From positions 138,606,501-138,670,500 of the forward strand of contig NC_134104.1 in the NCBI RefSeq assembly GCF_040939455.1: a stretch of DNA of 64,000 nucleotides, read 5' to 3'. This document shows positions 27,030-40,192 of the stretch, piece by piece (the first letter of the stretch is position 1; the number at the start of each line of letters is the position of its first letter). Under the pieces are notes generated by a model. That model saw nothing but the letters and a program-made list of their open reading frames with translations. It was not told the origin of the DNA and did no database searches. Made by a program: the position numbers and the translations under genes. This DNA comes from Microcebus murinus. Lineage: Eukaryota > Chordata > Mammalia > Primates > Cheirogaleidae.

Positions 27030-27978
27030 CTTTGGTTGGCATCTCTCTTTCCAGGTCTTTCCGCTACCTCTCTGGCCATTCTGACTCAGCCTTCACAGAG
27101 GGTTACTTCTCTTCTATGCAGTCTTTAGAACGTGAAGTTCTTTAGGTCTAAGGTGTAGGCCCTCTTTTCTTCTCATTCCAAAGTTCCTCCCAAAGCATCC
27201 GATTGAATCCGATGACCTCGGGTATCATATATATGTCAAAAATTCCCCCACTATAGACTTTTCCAGGCCAGTTCTCTTTTCCTAGATTTGGATCCATATG
27301 TCAACAGCCTACATGACACCCTCACTGAATAGCTCATGGGAATCTTGAATTTAGTATAAGCCATGCTAAAATAAAGATATCTCACTCTCAACTCCTCTCC
27401 TCCCCCAGTGATCTCCATCCCCCCTAATAAGATCATTCACTCAGTCGCTGTATTAGTAAGCAGAGTCTCAACCATGACACCTACTTCTCTCTTATCTCCC
27501 ACAGACAATGAGTAATTTAGCCCTGTCTACTTTGCAGCTAAACTATAATATATTTTCAATTTCACCACAATTTCCCACCTCCCTTGCCATCAACTCTTGC
27601 TTAGATTCCGCAAACATTTTCTTAGTCTTGCCTCCATTTTTTCTCCCCTCTAATTCGTTGTCTTAAATTAAAATCTTTTCTGACTACTCCCTAGTTTTAA
27701 TGTTCTTCTGTTGTTCTGAAGATCAAGTCTAAAATCACTAGGGTGGTCTCTAAGAGCCTACATGATCTACCCACTGTTTAATCCTGTAGTCTTAGCTTAT
27801 GTCAGTCTTCACATTATTCTCTGTGCTTTAGCTGCAATAGACTTCTTTCAGTTTCTAAAATTAAAGAAAGGAACTTCCTTTCTTAGAGAATGTTTACATG
27901 CTGTTCCTCTCACCTGGGACATCTTAGGTTTTCCTGCTATGTATTCTCAAAGTCTCATACTCCTCTCTGTATCAGATA
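27030..27978 (+). mobile_element. L2 LINE, 5' piece of a split copy
   Basis: Sense L2 text including gatcaagtctaaaatcacta, gagcctacatgatctaccc and tttacatgctgttcctctca. Its 3' end resumes at 28500. Confidence 0.7.
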
Positions 27979-28499
27979 GGGGTGCATCGGCTGCAAGAAA
28001 TAGATTACCCAATGGAGATGGTTTCAGAACAAAAAACATTTAATTTTAATGACCGCCTATCACAAAAAGTCCAGAATTAGGCACTTCCAGGGTTGAGGCA
28101 ACATTTCAAAATCATTATACAAGACCACAACTTTTCCTTGTCTATTCTGCTATTCTGTGCACATTCATTTTTAAATTTAGGGTCACTGTCTTATGGCAAC
28201 AAGGTGGCTGTCAGAGACCCATGCATCATGTTCTGACACAACTGCATTCAAAGCAGAAAAATGGGGGAAGAATGTGTATATCATACATCTTGTGTATATC
28301 ACCTCTATCACAGACTAAAATCTTTCTCGCCACATTTCTCCTATATCACATTCACCATATCTGTGTCACATAGTGACTGAAAGGGAGGCCGGTTAGGTAA
28401 GTATTGGGAGTTGGGCAAGAAGAGAAGGAGGTAGAAATGGTGGTTGACTTTACAATCAACAGAATCTGATAGTATTTGGTGTGCTTATTCTTTGGTGCA
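27979..28499. mobile_element. Unassigned old insertion splitting the L2
   Basis: Begins ataggggtgcatcggctgca. It interrupts L2 between its reverse-transcriptase-end part and its 3' tail. It looks like a common old mammalian repeat, family not assigned. Confidence 0.4.
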
Positions 28500-28670
28500 A
28501 CAAGTTAAGAATTAAATTGTACATTTTTGTTCATTGTATTCTCTGTGAGATTATAAACTCTTTGACTATGGGGAGTATGTCTGTCTTGTTCACTGCTGTA
28601 AGTCGAGAATCAACACAGGGCCTGGCCTACGTAGATCAGTTAGTGTTGATTAAAAGAATGAATGAATGAC
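28500..28670 (+). mobile_element. L2 LINE, 3' piece of the split copy
   Basis: gagattataaactctttgac, tgtctgtcttgttcactgct, agggcctggcc and a gaatgaatgaat tail: a typical L2 3' end. Confidence 0.75.
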
Positions 28671-30479
28671 TATGAAAGAGAACAATAGAATCAGAAAACA
28701 AGTACAAAAGAGATAGAAAACTGCCAACACAAAACTGATCGCCGTATCTCATTTCTCATGGTTCAGCTTCTTATTCCATTTAAATTAAAAACAGTACTTT
28801 CATCAAAAAAGGACAATTTTCTGAAAGTGCACAATTGTTTGCACAGTGAATGCAATTCTTGTAACCTCTTAATTCCTGCCATGAGAGTAGACATGGTTAT
28901 TATTGTTGTCATTGAGATATAGGAATGAATTATTTTAAAAACATAAAATTTTAACCCCTGTTAAGGAGTTATATGATCCAGAAAAATTTAAATTGCCTCA
29001 AGTACATAAATGTAAATCAATTCTTGGCTAAATCACTCAAACATCATTCAACAAGAAAAAGTGAATACGAGCTAGGAAGTTATTTAACAGAGTAGTCATA
29101 AAATTTTTGCTCTAAATTTTTCCACTCTTGAGAGCATCATACCAATGGATGCATTTGTCATTCAGATTGGCTGATGAGGAAGAAAGCAAATGTAAAATGC
29201 CTGGCACATAAAAGATGCTGGATGCATTTTTGTTCCTATGTTTAGACCAACCATTCTTTTAATTTACTCCTATCTCTGCCGAGTCCTAAATGCATACCTA
29301 TGGGCAAGTTGATCATGTTCTTTGGGTCACCAATGAAACAGTAACCCTAAACTCCCTTTCAGCTGTACATATAGGCACAACACAATTTTAAAATTTAAAT
29401 GAAAACCATTAAATTGTATTGGTTATATTCAACTATAGCAAACCTAATAAAACATTAAGGAACTGATTCATATTCCTGAGAGTGTCTATTTCCACGGATG
29501 CAAAATCTGTTTCTTGTGGGCATTCTGTTTAGTCATGTCAAAACACACAGGGCACTAACATACAAATATCATTTAAAAAAAAAAAAAAAGAAGAGTTGTA
29601 AATATCCACACATGCAAGACTAGGTTTCAAGTTTTAAATATGGTTTTCATTTGAAATAAAATTCCTTAAAAACAGAAAATGACTTTAGCATTGGCAAAGG
29701 GAGTCCCCTAAGGAAAAAAAAATGTAAACAGATGGCTGAGAAAGATCACCCACATGCTGAACACAGATCTTGAGGAGGCATTTCTAAGAATGAAGTAGCA
29801 CTTCCCAGCCTGGGCCACTTCCCACAAGGATCCTTATTTAACCCATGGAAAACATAGAGTTTATGCTTCTGGCCAAGAGAAACCTCAACAACTTTTTTCC
29901 CCATTTGCTTCATAGTAACCCAGACTAGTTTCCAACTCTCCCCAGTGTTCCAAAAGTAGCTATGTACCAACCACTCGAGACAAGCAATCCCTTAATAAAT
30001 CAGTGTTCCATGATCAGTCCTGCACTCACATCTTCCCATATAAACGGCTGTTAAGCTCTAGCTAAGCATATTAAGCATTCAATTTAATGTATGACACACA
30101 TCTGTTCTACTTTCTCAGTGAGCAGAAGTTCCAAGATAACTTAAATCCCAGGCTTAATCAAGGAGAAAAAAAATCTTGGCAATGTTTAAAACTGAGTTTT
30201 AAAATATAATCCAAATGAGGGCGAGAGAGACCATTTTGCTGTAACTAATGAGATTATATAATACCTAAATCAAATCCACAAGATTACCTGAGCAGAAACA
30301 CTAAATCTTTTTTCCGGGATTATTTATCTTTCATTTGGAGACCATCAACATTCCCCAAAGACCTTCATCTACACTTGGCCCAAGTCACCACAGGACAAGC
30401 AACAATGGAGTCCTCCACAAACATGGCAATTTAACACCCCCTACCCCAGTGTCCAAAAGACAGTGAGAGGAAAACTCAC
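28671..30479. other. Intron 11, part next to exon 11
   Basis: A-rich run at 29576-29589. No recognised repeat or exon. Confidence 0.5.
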
Positions 30480-30561
30480 GGATTTGTCTTTCACGAGAAG
30501 AGCACAGCACTGGATTCCAGCCATCAGCATCTTGTGTGGGTTCCAGGCCACAGAGTCAGCC
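30480..30561 (-). CDS. GADL1: GADL1 exon 11 (catalytic Lys)
   Basis: 82 bp, phase 2 to 0. The acceptor is aacacaatag and the donor TCC|gtgagt. After the base that completes Arg it encodes ADSVAWNPHKMLMAGIQCCA, then LLVKDKS. NPHK contains the lysine that forms the Schiff base with PLP. This is the last exon I can identify in the window: the following coding block (beginning with a DLLKKCYS-like segment) was not found on the minus strand down to position 1. Confidence 0.97.
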
Positions 30562-30873
30562 CTATTGTGTTAAACAAAGAGCAAAACAGAGTAGGGAGAG
30601 GACTCAATTATTTTCCACAGAAAGAACACTACCATTAGCAGGCTCCACATTCAATACTCATATACAAGTTACCATTCTGCAGAATTTACTTGTCTGAATG
30701 GTTTGGTGAATTTAGAGGTTTTCTTCTTTTTTTCTTTTTCTTTTTCTGGTTTGTTTAAGCAAAACAATTACTTTGTTTTTGCCTATTCTCAAAATGTTAC
30801 TTGGAGGATCAATGTCCAAAGAGATCCCTTTGCCTAAATTAAAGTCAGCTGTAACCTGGGAAACTACATTTAC
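30562..30873 (-). other. Intron 10 of GADL1
   Basis: Short 312 bp intron with GT and AG ends. It contains an AT-rich stretch and a pyrimidine-rich tract. No repeat was recognised. Confidence 0.85.
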
Positions 30874-30938
30874 CTGTGGATGCCATGGAGAAGCTTGCGA
30901 TGCTTCCTTGACATCAAAGCTGAGCCACCCCAAGAAGC
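30874..30938 (-). CDS. GADL1: GADL1 exon 10
   Basis: 65 bp, phase 0 to 2. The acceptor is tctcaacag and the donor CAG|gtaaatg. It encodes ASWGGSALMSRKHRKLLHGI, then H, and the first two bases of Arg. The initial Ala-Ser-Trp completes HVDASWGGS, the strand that holds the PLP-binding Asp. The exon is too short to show up as a long frame of its own; a different frame overlaps it on the same strand. Only 312 bp separate it from exon 11, the shortest intron seen apart from intron 7. Confidence 0.96.
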
Positions 30939-31734
30939 CTGTTGAGATAGTTATATAATCAAAACAATGTTATTTCAATTTTATTTGTTTTCCAGAAGGT
31001 TGTCATAGAAATCCCACAGTGGCAATCTCAATCTGTGCTATTTGATACTTCGTTTTATGTCATATTAACTAATTTGTACTCTAGGAAATTTTAACCACTG
31101 TCTCAACTCAGGCAACCAGAACCTCATCACGATCGGTGGACATCCAGTGACCCTTAGAATTTAAATTCACACATCATGAAGAAATTGGGATATTAACCAG
31201 TTGAGCTGTGTGTGGATGAAAATAGATTAAACGTCCATGTTCTGTTGAAGCTTAGACTCTATAACAGACAACATCTTCACAATGTTGACATTTTGCCATT
31301 CACACTGTGATGAGACATGGGTTGGCATTCCATGTAATGAACGAAGCATATTATTGTCAAGGTGGGTAGAAGACTAACTAGGGTTGGACTAGCTAGAAAA
31401 ATCTCCTGTTAATAAAAAATGAGATCCTTTTAGCCAAATGTCTTTCAGAAATATTTGCAAATCAAACATGGAAGGGTGAGAAAGGAAGCTGGAGACATAA
31501 GGAAGTTATTCATTAAAGAGATACATTTTATGAGCAAAGGAGAGGGGAGTTGAGATGAAAGTAAATCCCATATTCAACAAGTCTGGAAGGAAGGGAGGGA
31601 GAATCAATGTAGGAAATAAAAGAATCAGTTTTCTCCTTGAAAACTGAACAGACTTCTAAGTTTTAATTTGTAGGACTATGAAGGATGACTCTCCCGAGAG
31701 AATCCCAGGAGAATAGCTTAGACTATATTAAATG
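30939..31734. other. Intron 9 sequence
   Basis: Nothing recognised. Confidence 0.5.
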
Positions 31735-31890
31735 CTTTCCTTGTTTATTTTACCCTTAGAGCATCCCATTGCGAATGGAGTGATTTTTCACCTCCATTTT
31801 TAATAGATAAACTAAGGCGTTAGGTAAATTGTTGAAGGTCTCACAGGTAATAAAAATAAGACTCGGATCCAAAGCTCGTTCTCTTTTCAT
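31735..31890 (-). repeat. MIR SINE fragment, antisense
   Basis: Antisense MIR-like: ttttaatagataaactaagg, ggtctcacaggtaataaaaa, gactcggatccaaagctc. Confidence 0.6.
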
Positions 31891-32229
31891 AACATCATGA
31901 CTTAAGGAAGGTGACAATCTGGCCAAATTGGGGAGTACAGTGCCGCAAATTGAGGGTGATGGAAATGTTTTATGCAGTAGGTGAGTTTAGGAGTTGCCTG
32001 AGATATAGGCAAGGGCTATCCTATTTTGGGCTATAGAATTTTAAAAGATAGGTAGACATCAATATTATGTAGAAAGAAGTGCAATGATTGTATGCCCCAC
32101 AGATACAGAAGATAAAGGAAATGAAACATCTTCATGATCCTCAGAGTATTACAAAAACTGGGCCCATTGGTAACCAATAAAGAGAAAGTACAGCACAATC
32201 CACTTTGTAGCCTTACATCTCATTTAAAA

Positions 32230-32340
32230 ACAGCTCTCTCATTCAGAGCCGAGTCTAGGGTGAGGTGAATGAGTCACTAGGGTGCACAATTTAAGGAGGA
32301 GCTCACTGTCAGAGTTGGACTCTTGCATAGCCCCAAAGTG
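32230..32340 (+). repeat. Copy 1 of a short dispersed repeat
   Basis: 32265-32299 matches 44489-44523 (gtgaatgag...gggtgcAcaatttaagga). Family unassigned. Confidence 0.45.
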
Positions 32341-32692
32341 AATGCTTCTTTAAATATAAGCCTTAGGACCCCCACATGCCTTAGCACCAGCCTTGATTTC
32401 ATGGATTAGAGTCTCCAACAACATGATGGGGTCCCCAAGGGCTTGCTAGCTCTGATGTGTCTCAAGGGTGGCGTGTGTGCAAATCCTAGAGGTTCCCAGG
32501 TATAGGATTGATGACTTGGAGTTGCCAGTCAAGTTCTCTTCTTTCTGCACTGTCTTCCCCACTGGGATTCACAACACACCACATGCCACTAAGGCTGGGT
32601 TGTAAGAGCAACTGCCTTCCGAATTGAGGAAAATTTTATTCTAGCCTTGCCACGAGGATCCCAGATCTGGATTTTGAGATCTTGATCTTCTC

Positions 32693-33065
<373 letters not shown>

Positions 33066-33679
33066 ACTTACATTAGGTTTTTTTACTTTCATCACACACT
33101 GTAAATACAGTATTGCCTACCTTTCTCAATTCTTTCATCCCCAACCTCATTGAGAATCTACCAGTGACAACTAGGGGAAGGATTAGTTAGTAGGACTCAG
33201 CCACACCCATTTACTCTTTCATCCCTTCCACCTGCCCCATACCCTGACTTCTACTCCATCATGCCCCCTGCACTACCCTCTGCCTCCTCTTCCTCTCTGA
33301 AAAAGTAAACCATATTCTCCCCATCCTAGTGAACTGGATTTAAGTTTTAAAATCACATTAATTCTTTCAAAGCATTAGTTCACTGGTTTACAAAGTGATT
33401 TGGCAGGGTTAAGGACAGCTTGCCCACAAATTTATTCTTCTAAAGGAAAAAAGAAAACACCCCTGATGTCAATGCCCTACTTCAATTTGCTTTACTTTCT
33501 AAGTTCCTAACTCCAGAACTTGCAAAAATATTAAACCAATCACCTAAATGATGCAGAAACTTGATTTTCCTTCTCAATAAAGACTGTCATTATATGCTAG
33601 GCATCATGGTAAACCATTTGGCATATTTTTTCTCTTTAATTAATTATTTAATAAAGTAATAGTAGAACCAATCCTGAAA
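33066..33679. other. Intron 9 sequence
   Basis: Nothing recognised. Confidence 0.5.
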
Positions 33680-33680
33680 A

Positions 33681-33728
33681 GGAGGTGGAGGCAGAAGTGG
33701 AAATGGAGGTGGAGGCAGAAGTGGAGAT
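33681..33728. repeat. 24-bp tandem duplication
   Basis: Two copies (33681-33704, 33705-33728) of a ggaggtggaggcagaagtgg-aat/gat unit, differing by one base. Confidence 0.95.
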
Positions 33729-33744
33729 TTGGTAGCTTCTAAAG

Positions 33745-34290
33745 CCCATGATTTTATTTTTATTTTATTTACTTATTCTCAAATTTAAATTTTTTTATTA
33801 TGGATACATAATAGTAGTATATAGGGTATATATGATGTTGTTTTGATACAATCATACAATGTATAATAATTAAATCAGGGCAATTGGGGTATCCATCATC
33901 TCAAGCATTTATCATTTCTTTGTGTTAGGAACATTCCAATTCCACTCTTTTAGTATTTTAAAGTATACCCTAGCTTATTGTTGACTATAAGCACAACTTT
34001 GTTGTGCTATCAAAGATTATTCATTCTATCTAATTATCTAACCATATTCCTGCACCCATTAACGATCCCTCCTTTATTCCCTGCTTCCTGATACCCTTTT
34101 CAGCCTCTGGTAACCACCATACTACTCTCTGTCCCCATGAGATCAATTGTTTTTAATATTTAGCTTCCACATATAAGTGAGAACATGTGAGATTTGTCTT
34201 TCTGTGCTTGGCTTATTTCACTTAATGTAACCTTCTTTAGTTCTACTCATATTGTTGCAAATTACAGGATTTCATTCTTTTTTATGAAAA
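33745..34290 (-). mobile_element. L1 3' end, antisense
   Basis: Antisense L1 text: tggtaaccaccatactactc, cccatgagatcaattgtttt, cacatataagtgagaacatg, gcttatttcacttaatgtaa, attgttgcaaattacagg. Same strand as GADL1. Confidence 0.9.
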
Positions 34291-36149
34291 GCCAGTGATT
34301 TTAAACACAATGTTACTACTGCCTTCTCTTAGACTTGGCATGAAGAGTGGGTGAGAGATCTGGAAGCTTTGCTGGGAATGTGAGGCTTCACAGAAGCCAC
34401 AGCCTCTGCTTCAAAGAATAACTGGACCGGACCTGACGTTCTCGTCTAAGGCAGAGGCTAAAATGCCATTTGCTCTCATGGAAGAAGAATGGTACTGAAG
34501 GCAAAAGATCCCAACAAAACTAAACTTTCTCTTATTTAGTTGTTTTAAAATGCACTATAATTAACCAAATTTAAGACATCTTCAAATGTAATGTTCAACA
34601 TTTTTTGTATATCACCAAGAAAGAAGAAAAATGACATCAAAATATCAATTTCAAAGATGTTAAAAGTATTTTTAAAAATGCACCTTAGATTTAATAAAAT
34701 ACAGTATGTATGCAGGGCAACTTGGTTTTATAGAAAACCCAGAAGAACAAGTAATCATAATTTAATTTGCAAAGTGAGATAAAGTAAATATCAGTTTTTA
34801 ATATTTTTAACGATCTTTATAGAAGATGCCTTTAGAAGATTTCCAACAGGTCAAAGCAATTACTGCAATTTTGTTAACATTTTATTTTTAAAATAATAAA
34901 CCACCAAGATATAAGAAGTTTCTTCAAGATAAGCTAGATGCTATTGTAATATTAATAACGTTTTATCCATTTGACACAGATGGGTGAATACTATCTTTAC
35001 AGGTCAGATGGGCTGCTGTCAAATATAATCTAATACTATAGGCATTTGCCAGATGCCTAGTGTGCACAAATAGAATAATTTGGAGTGGCTTCTGTATTTC
35101 CTTTAAAAAATGTTTTCTTCAAAGATTCTACCTTTAATTTTTAGAAAACCTAGAGATCTTTTCATTCATACTTATAAATTACAATTCTTTCTAAGTTCCA
35201 TAAATCTCTTAATATGGCTCCTAATTTAGAAATTGCTGTTCTAGCTCTGTTTTACATAAACTATATAATCCATATTTGATGTTTCTTTTATGAGAATAGA
35301 ATATTTAAGTATACCTGCCAATGTATTTGATTTTTTCCTCTTATTTCCACAGTTATAAATGTGCTCACTTCATATTATCTTTTAGGATATAATGTATTAT
35401 TATGCTCCTAAGTATATAAAAATCAATGAAATATAAGTTGAATGTGAATAGATACAAATATTAAAGTCCCATTTAAAGAAGTCACAAATAATCTACTCGA
35501 AATATTGCCATCGGCATACCAGTAAAGCCCATAACTCCAGTGGGCTTTGTACCACTATTGGTTTTACCAAATATTGGCATGCATTTAACATAAACCTTGA
35601 ATCATATCAGGGACACTTCACCTTGAAAACATAAAATCATCCAAACTACAAAATTGTGTGTAAATATATCCCTCAAATGCTCAGTTACCTTCTGTTCAGC
35701 AAGTCAAAAAATATTTCTTCTTACAAGAAGGATCTGAACCACTTGCCCACTGGAAGAAAGTTCCCTAAATAGCATATTCATCCCTTTTCTTGGTTAGAAT
35801 GAAACTAATTACCTCCTGGTTTCACAGAAAAAGAAAAGAAAAAAGAAAAGAAAAGAAAAGAAAACTAAAAAGCTTAACAAGCAATTATAACTGGCTGCAT
35901 TTATCTTTTTAACCCTGGATAAGTATAATCGTAAAAGTTACCTTTATGAAAAAATTTACTACGAAGAACCCTAGAACTTATAAAATTAATTAGAAAAATT
36001 CTAATCAATTCTAGTCAATTCTTCAAGTTAGAAAATTCTGAAGAATTTGTTATCCCAACCTCTCTTAAATAATTATCTGACAGATCCAAATGAAACTTGC
36101 TTTAATTATAGTACACAATTAGTTAATGTAGATTTTTGCACTTTCCAGC
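34291..36149. other. Intron 9 sequence with an AAAAG repeat
   Basis: (AAAAG)n-like run at 35829-35864. Otherwise AT-rich with no recognised gene. Confidence 0.55.
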
Positions 36150-36330
36150 TGATTGGAATCATATCATTTTAGAGCTAGAAGATAGTTTGCAGACCACATC
36201 CACCATCCCCCTCTTTACAAATGAAGAAACTGACATCCAAGGGCTAAGATCACAATGAAGAGGCACAATATTATCCAAAATCAAAGTCCCTTGGTTCCCT
36301 AGTCCAAAATGTGTCCTGTACACACTGCTT
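36150..36330 (-). repeat. MIR-like SINE, antisense
   Basis: ttttagagctagaagatagt, ctctttacaaatgaagaaac: MIR-like core, degraded. Confidence 0.45.
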
Positions 36331-36603
36331 CAGTGACAGTAGATTCAGGGACCAAATAATTTGGTTCACAGGAGAGGAGAAAATAAAATGGAATCCAGAA
36401 AACTAAAACAACATTTGCATGAAGTCTTGGAATCTTCTTTATACCTTAGAGAAAATGGCATACTTATTTCCCTAAATTAGAAACATACACAAATAAAAGT
36501 AGAGGGGGCTTCACATACGGTTTCTGAGACTATGGAAAACTCCATACCCAGGCTACAGAAAGACTAGGCAGTTAAATAGATGTGTACACATAGATGAACT
36601 TAC

Positions 36604-36720
36604 ATCCACATGAAGCCAGAGGCCATGCCTCTCACAGATGTCAGCTATGTCATCTAGAGGGTCGAAGGCTCCCAACACAGTTGTACCAGAGGTGGCACAG
36701 ACAAGAAATGGTGCTGCCCC
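36604..36720 (-). CDS. GADL1: GADL1 exon 9 (SGTT and HVD motifs)
   Basis: 117 bp, exactly 39 codons, phase 0 to 0. The acceptor is ttctcacag and the donor GAT|gtaagt. It runs [20 protein letters not shown], then [19 protein letters not shown]. The ATSGTT block contacts the cofactor. The final Asp pairs with the PLP pyridine nitrogen, and the motif HVDAS is split across the exon 9/10 junction. Because the exon is in phase 0 at both ends, skipping it would keep the frame but delete catalytic residues. Confidence 0.97.
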
Positions 36721-39184
36721 CTGTGAGAAGGATACACACACAAAGAGAGTTGTTACCCTCACCACTAAACTGGTCCTGTCATAGATTGGTGAACATAAAG
36801 TGTTATGCACCCTACAGTCATTTGGTTTCTTTGAAGGTAATCATTCATTCAATGGGTGTTTTTAAACTTCCCCGTTATGTGGCCTCTTGTCACACTATTT
36901 ATAAAAATACGTTGGGAAACTGAGAAAATACTATGACAATAGTAGTCTTTTGTCCCAGCTCAATAATCATCCTCATTATTATTACTCTCATTTGTGAAAT
37001 TCTGTTGTATTGGCTGCCCAAATAGAAAGTGAATAATCTCGACCACAATGCAAACTGACATTCTATATGATTTCTAATTTACTCCCGAAGGAATATATTG
37101 GATCTTCATATGCCAGCATTGTCGCCTTCTCCAAAATAAAGAAAGAACAAGATTGGAAGACAAATACCCAGCTCCGGGGGTAAACCATGCAGGCTTGTCT
37201 GCTTGTCTCCTTGTAAAGGAAGTGCAGTTACAAAACAAAGAATGTGCTCAGGTACAAATTCAGCAGCAGAGGGGATAAGGCAAACTCACTGGGATATATT
37301 GTCCCAATGGGTGTCACAACACAGGAATTCACTGGAATGTGCTGAAAAAGAAAACCTGTATCCCTCCTACCATGATTATCCCTCCTCATATAGCTGATGG
37401 TTGTATATTATAAAGATGTGCCAGTGGAAAATGGGGGAGAAAAGGGAGAATGTAGTAGCACATGCAGAGATGAGTGGTAATCCCAGCCAACCTAGCCAGA
37501 CACTTTGGCCCCGTTAATGGACCCTGTGCCAACCAGGTAGAAGAAGAGTACATGAGGCTGTTTCCAAATGGATCTAGCCCAGCATGGTGGCAGACATGTG
37601 CTGCTCACTATAGAAGTGGCCTGGAGGAAAAAACTTGCAGGCAAATGGGGCTGAGGGGACAACTAGGATTTTAAGATTCTACAGTACCTGAGGAATAAGT
37701 GACAAAAATGTTTACTGCCTATAAAGGTCATTTTATCTCCATTTAGCATGGAGCCATTTTTTCCCTCAGTTTTATCATAAAGTTCATTGTTATTGCAATA
37801 TATTTTTTATGCCCTTCAATGTCAGGGGTGGTTGTGTTTGAACCAAACTCATTCCAATGTAACTGACTTTTGACAGAAAGATGTTATTTCTCAATGAAAG
37901 TGGGGCAGAGCAAGAATACTTGGTCCACATCTCCAAGTTGGGATGCATAGGAATCAATGAGACGGCACAGAATGAATCCATTCTCCTTGTTGGAAAACAG
38001 CTGTGACGAATAGAATCCAGTCTGCCCAAACCTCTCAGAGCCAGGCCAGCAGGGGACAGAGCCCCTGGGAAACCACGGGCTTTGGAAATTCTTCTCTGCA
38101 CTCAACTACAAACAGATTATGGCTTTATCGTGTCAGTGACCTAAAGGAAATGAGACCAGATTTACATCAATCATTAAAAGCAATAGAAAACGTAATTTGC
38201 TAAAACCATTTAAGGTGTCTTTAATGATTGGGCTTTTCCTCATAAACTATATGACATCCTGACAGTCATAAGAAAATACCTATGCAAGCTGTTATAGCCT
38301 ATTAATGAGTTTTCCTCACCTTTTAAAAAATCTTGCCATAAATATCAGGCTCAGAAATTAAACTTTTGCCATCTGGATTTAACCTTCCAGATATTTTTCT
38401 TCCCCGTATCACATGCTGTTAATGAGAAAATTCAGTGGAGACAGTATTGATTGCATGCTGCTGATGAGCTGTATGCCTTGAGAAAGTTTGTCATTTCAAA
38501 CACTCATACGCAAAAATACCTCTGAATACTCAGTTGTCATTCTAGTTTGGGCTTGTCAGTAAGCACTTTAGAACCTCTAACGCTTTGTGGTTTTCACCAT
38601 CTTTGCAATAGCATCAAGTAAAGGTCACTACTCAACAGTTTTTTAATGGGTGGTCACAGGCCAGGCAGTTGCATCCAAGCAGGAAAAAAAGTTGATGTAC
38701 TTACTCCTTACATCTGAAACAATATGAGTTAGAAGCTTGCAATGAAACAACTAGATCTGAAGCTACTGAGAAAAATAAAGTAGTCATCACATATTATTAT
38801 CTCACGAGGGAGGCAATGTTTGTCTTTGGTGAATCCTGACTGTGGTATTAACTGACTTGAAAGAAAACTGAGACATATCAATGCTAACCCCATTGCCCTA
38901 CTTTAAAATGTGCCTACAGCAATTTTTACTTTTTAAAAACTTCTTTTTTCAAGCTCTCAACTTTAGGATTATGTTCAGTTTCATGTACTTTCGTCGTTAA
39001 AACAAACAAAAATTTGAGCAACAAAAATAATAATGACTGCGGTGGAATAAAACCCACTAAACTAGAAACATGAATTATTAATGATACTAAAAAAGCAAGG
39101 GGCTCTCATAGGGGATGCTTGGTAACAAACTCGTGATTGTAAAAGCTGATAAATAAAGGGGAAAGATAAAACATTTATCCTGCA
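36721..39184. other. Intron 8 sequence
   Basis: No recognised gene or repeat over about 2.4 kb, an unusually repeat-poor stretch here. Confidence 0.45.
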
Positions 39185-40110
39185 TCGTCTGTGTAAACTA
39201 TTTCTTTAGGAAAACCAAATAGGGATCAGGAACATTTTTCTTCATAGTGTAATGCCTGCCAATAAAGAAGGAATGAGAGAATGGATTAGAATATCACTTA
39301 AAGGAATAATGGGTCTAGACAATGATCATCAATGGCAGTGAAATCCATGAGCTGAGATGTGGACTGAGGTCTTTCTAATGAATGGACTGACAATACCAGA
39401 CTCAATGTTATTACAAAAAGAGACATGAGATGTCTCCTGATGGCAGGACAAAATGCCACCCATGAAGCATTCCTGGTTAAAAGAAAAAAATCCAACTTGA
39501 ATCTCATCGGTCTCAAGATCTAACTGCCAAATTACAGGAAATATAGAGAACAGACAGAGTGGCACAGAGGAGGGGGGGGTATATAGAATCTCAAGTTTTT
39601 TATGTAATCTATAAAATCTATAACTTGGAAAATTCTACAGGACAAAGGACCTGATTTCTTCAACAAATAAATTGTAGAAGGGGAAAACAGGGGAGGAGAA
39701 AGCTGTAAATTAGAAAGTTTTATGTGACATATTAACCAAATACAATGTGTGGTTTTTGTTTATATCCTTATTCAAACAAGCCAACTATTCTTAAAAAGGC
39801 AATGGGAGAAACGGTAATATAGACTGAATATTTGATAATATAAAAATATTATTTTAGATATAATCATAGCATTACTTTTTTAAAAAGTGAGTACATATCT
39901 TTTACAGATATACTGAAATATTTGTGGATCAAATGATGTGATGTTCAGGGTTTGCATCAAACCCTAACCTAGAGGTGGTGGGAGGGGATGCAGGTTGGAT
40001 GAAATAGAAAGGAGCATGAGCTAAGGATGGGTGAAGTTTCAGGGTGGATGGATGGATGGTTATTAAATTAGTTTGGTATATTTGAAATACTCCATAATGA
40101 AAAGTTTAAA
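39185..40110 (+). mobile_element. Old L1M 3' UTR-like sequence
   Basis: Ends with gatgggtgaagtttcagggt, ggatggatggatgg and atttgaaatactccataatg, resembling an L1M 3' end. The 39185-39660 part is less certain. Confidence 0.45.
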
Positions 40111-40192
40111 ATGTAGGAGGTGGGGGAGGAGAGAGGAGGGAGAGAAAGAGAGAGGAAAAGACAGAGGGAGGAAGAGAAGAAAGAAGGAAGGA
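40108..40192. repeat. GA-rich low-complexity tract
   Basis: Purine run of (G/A) with mirror-like patches, at the end of the L1 tail. Confidence 0.9.

Noticed and set aside
30712..30933. 73-codon minus-strand frame overlapping exon 10
   Set aside because: It is in a different frame from GADL1 exon 10; the GADL1 frame with AG and GT sites explains the conservation.
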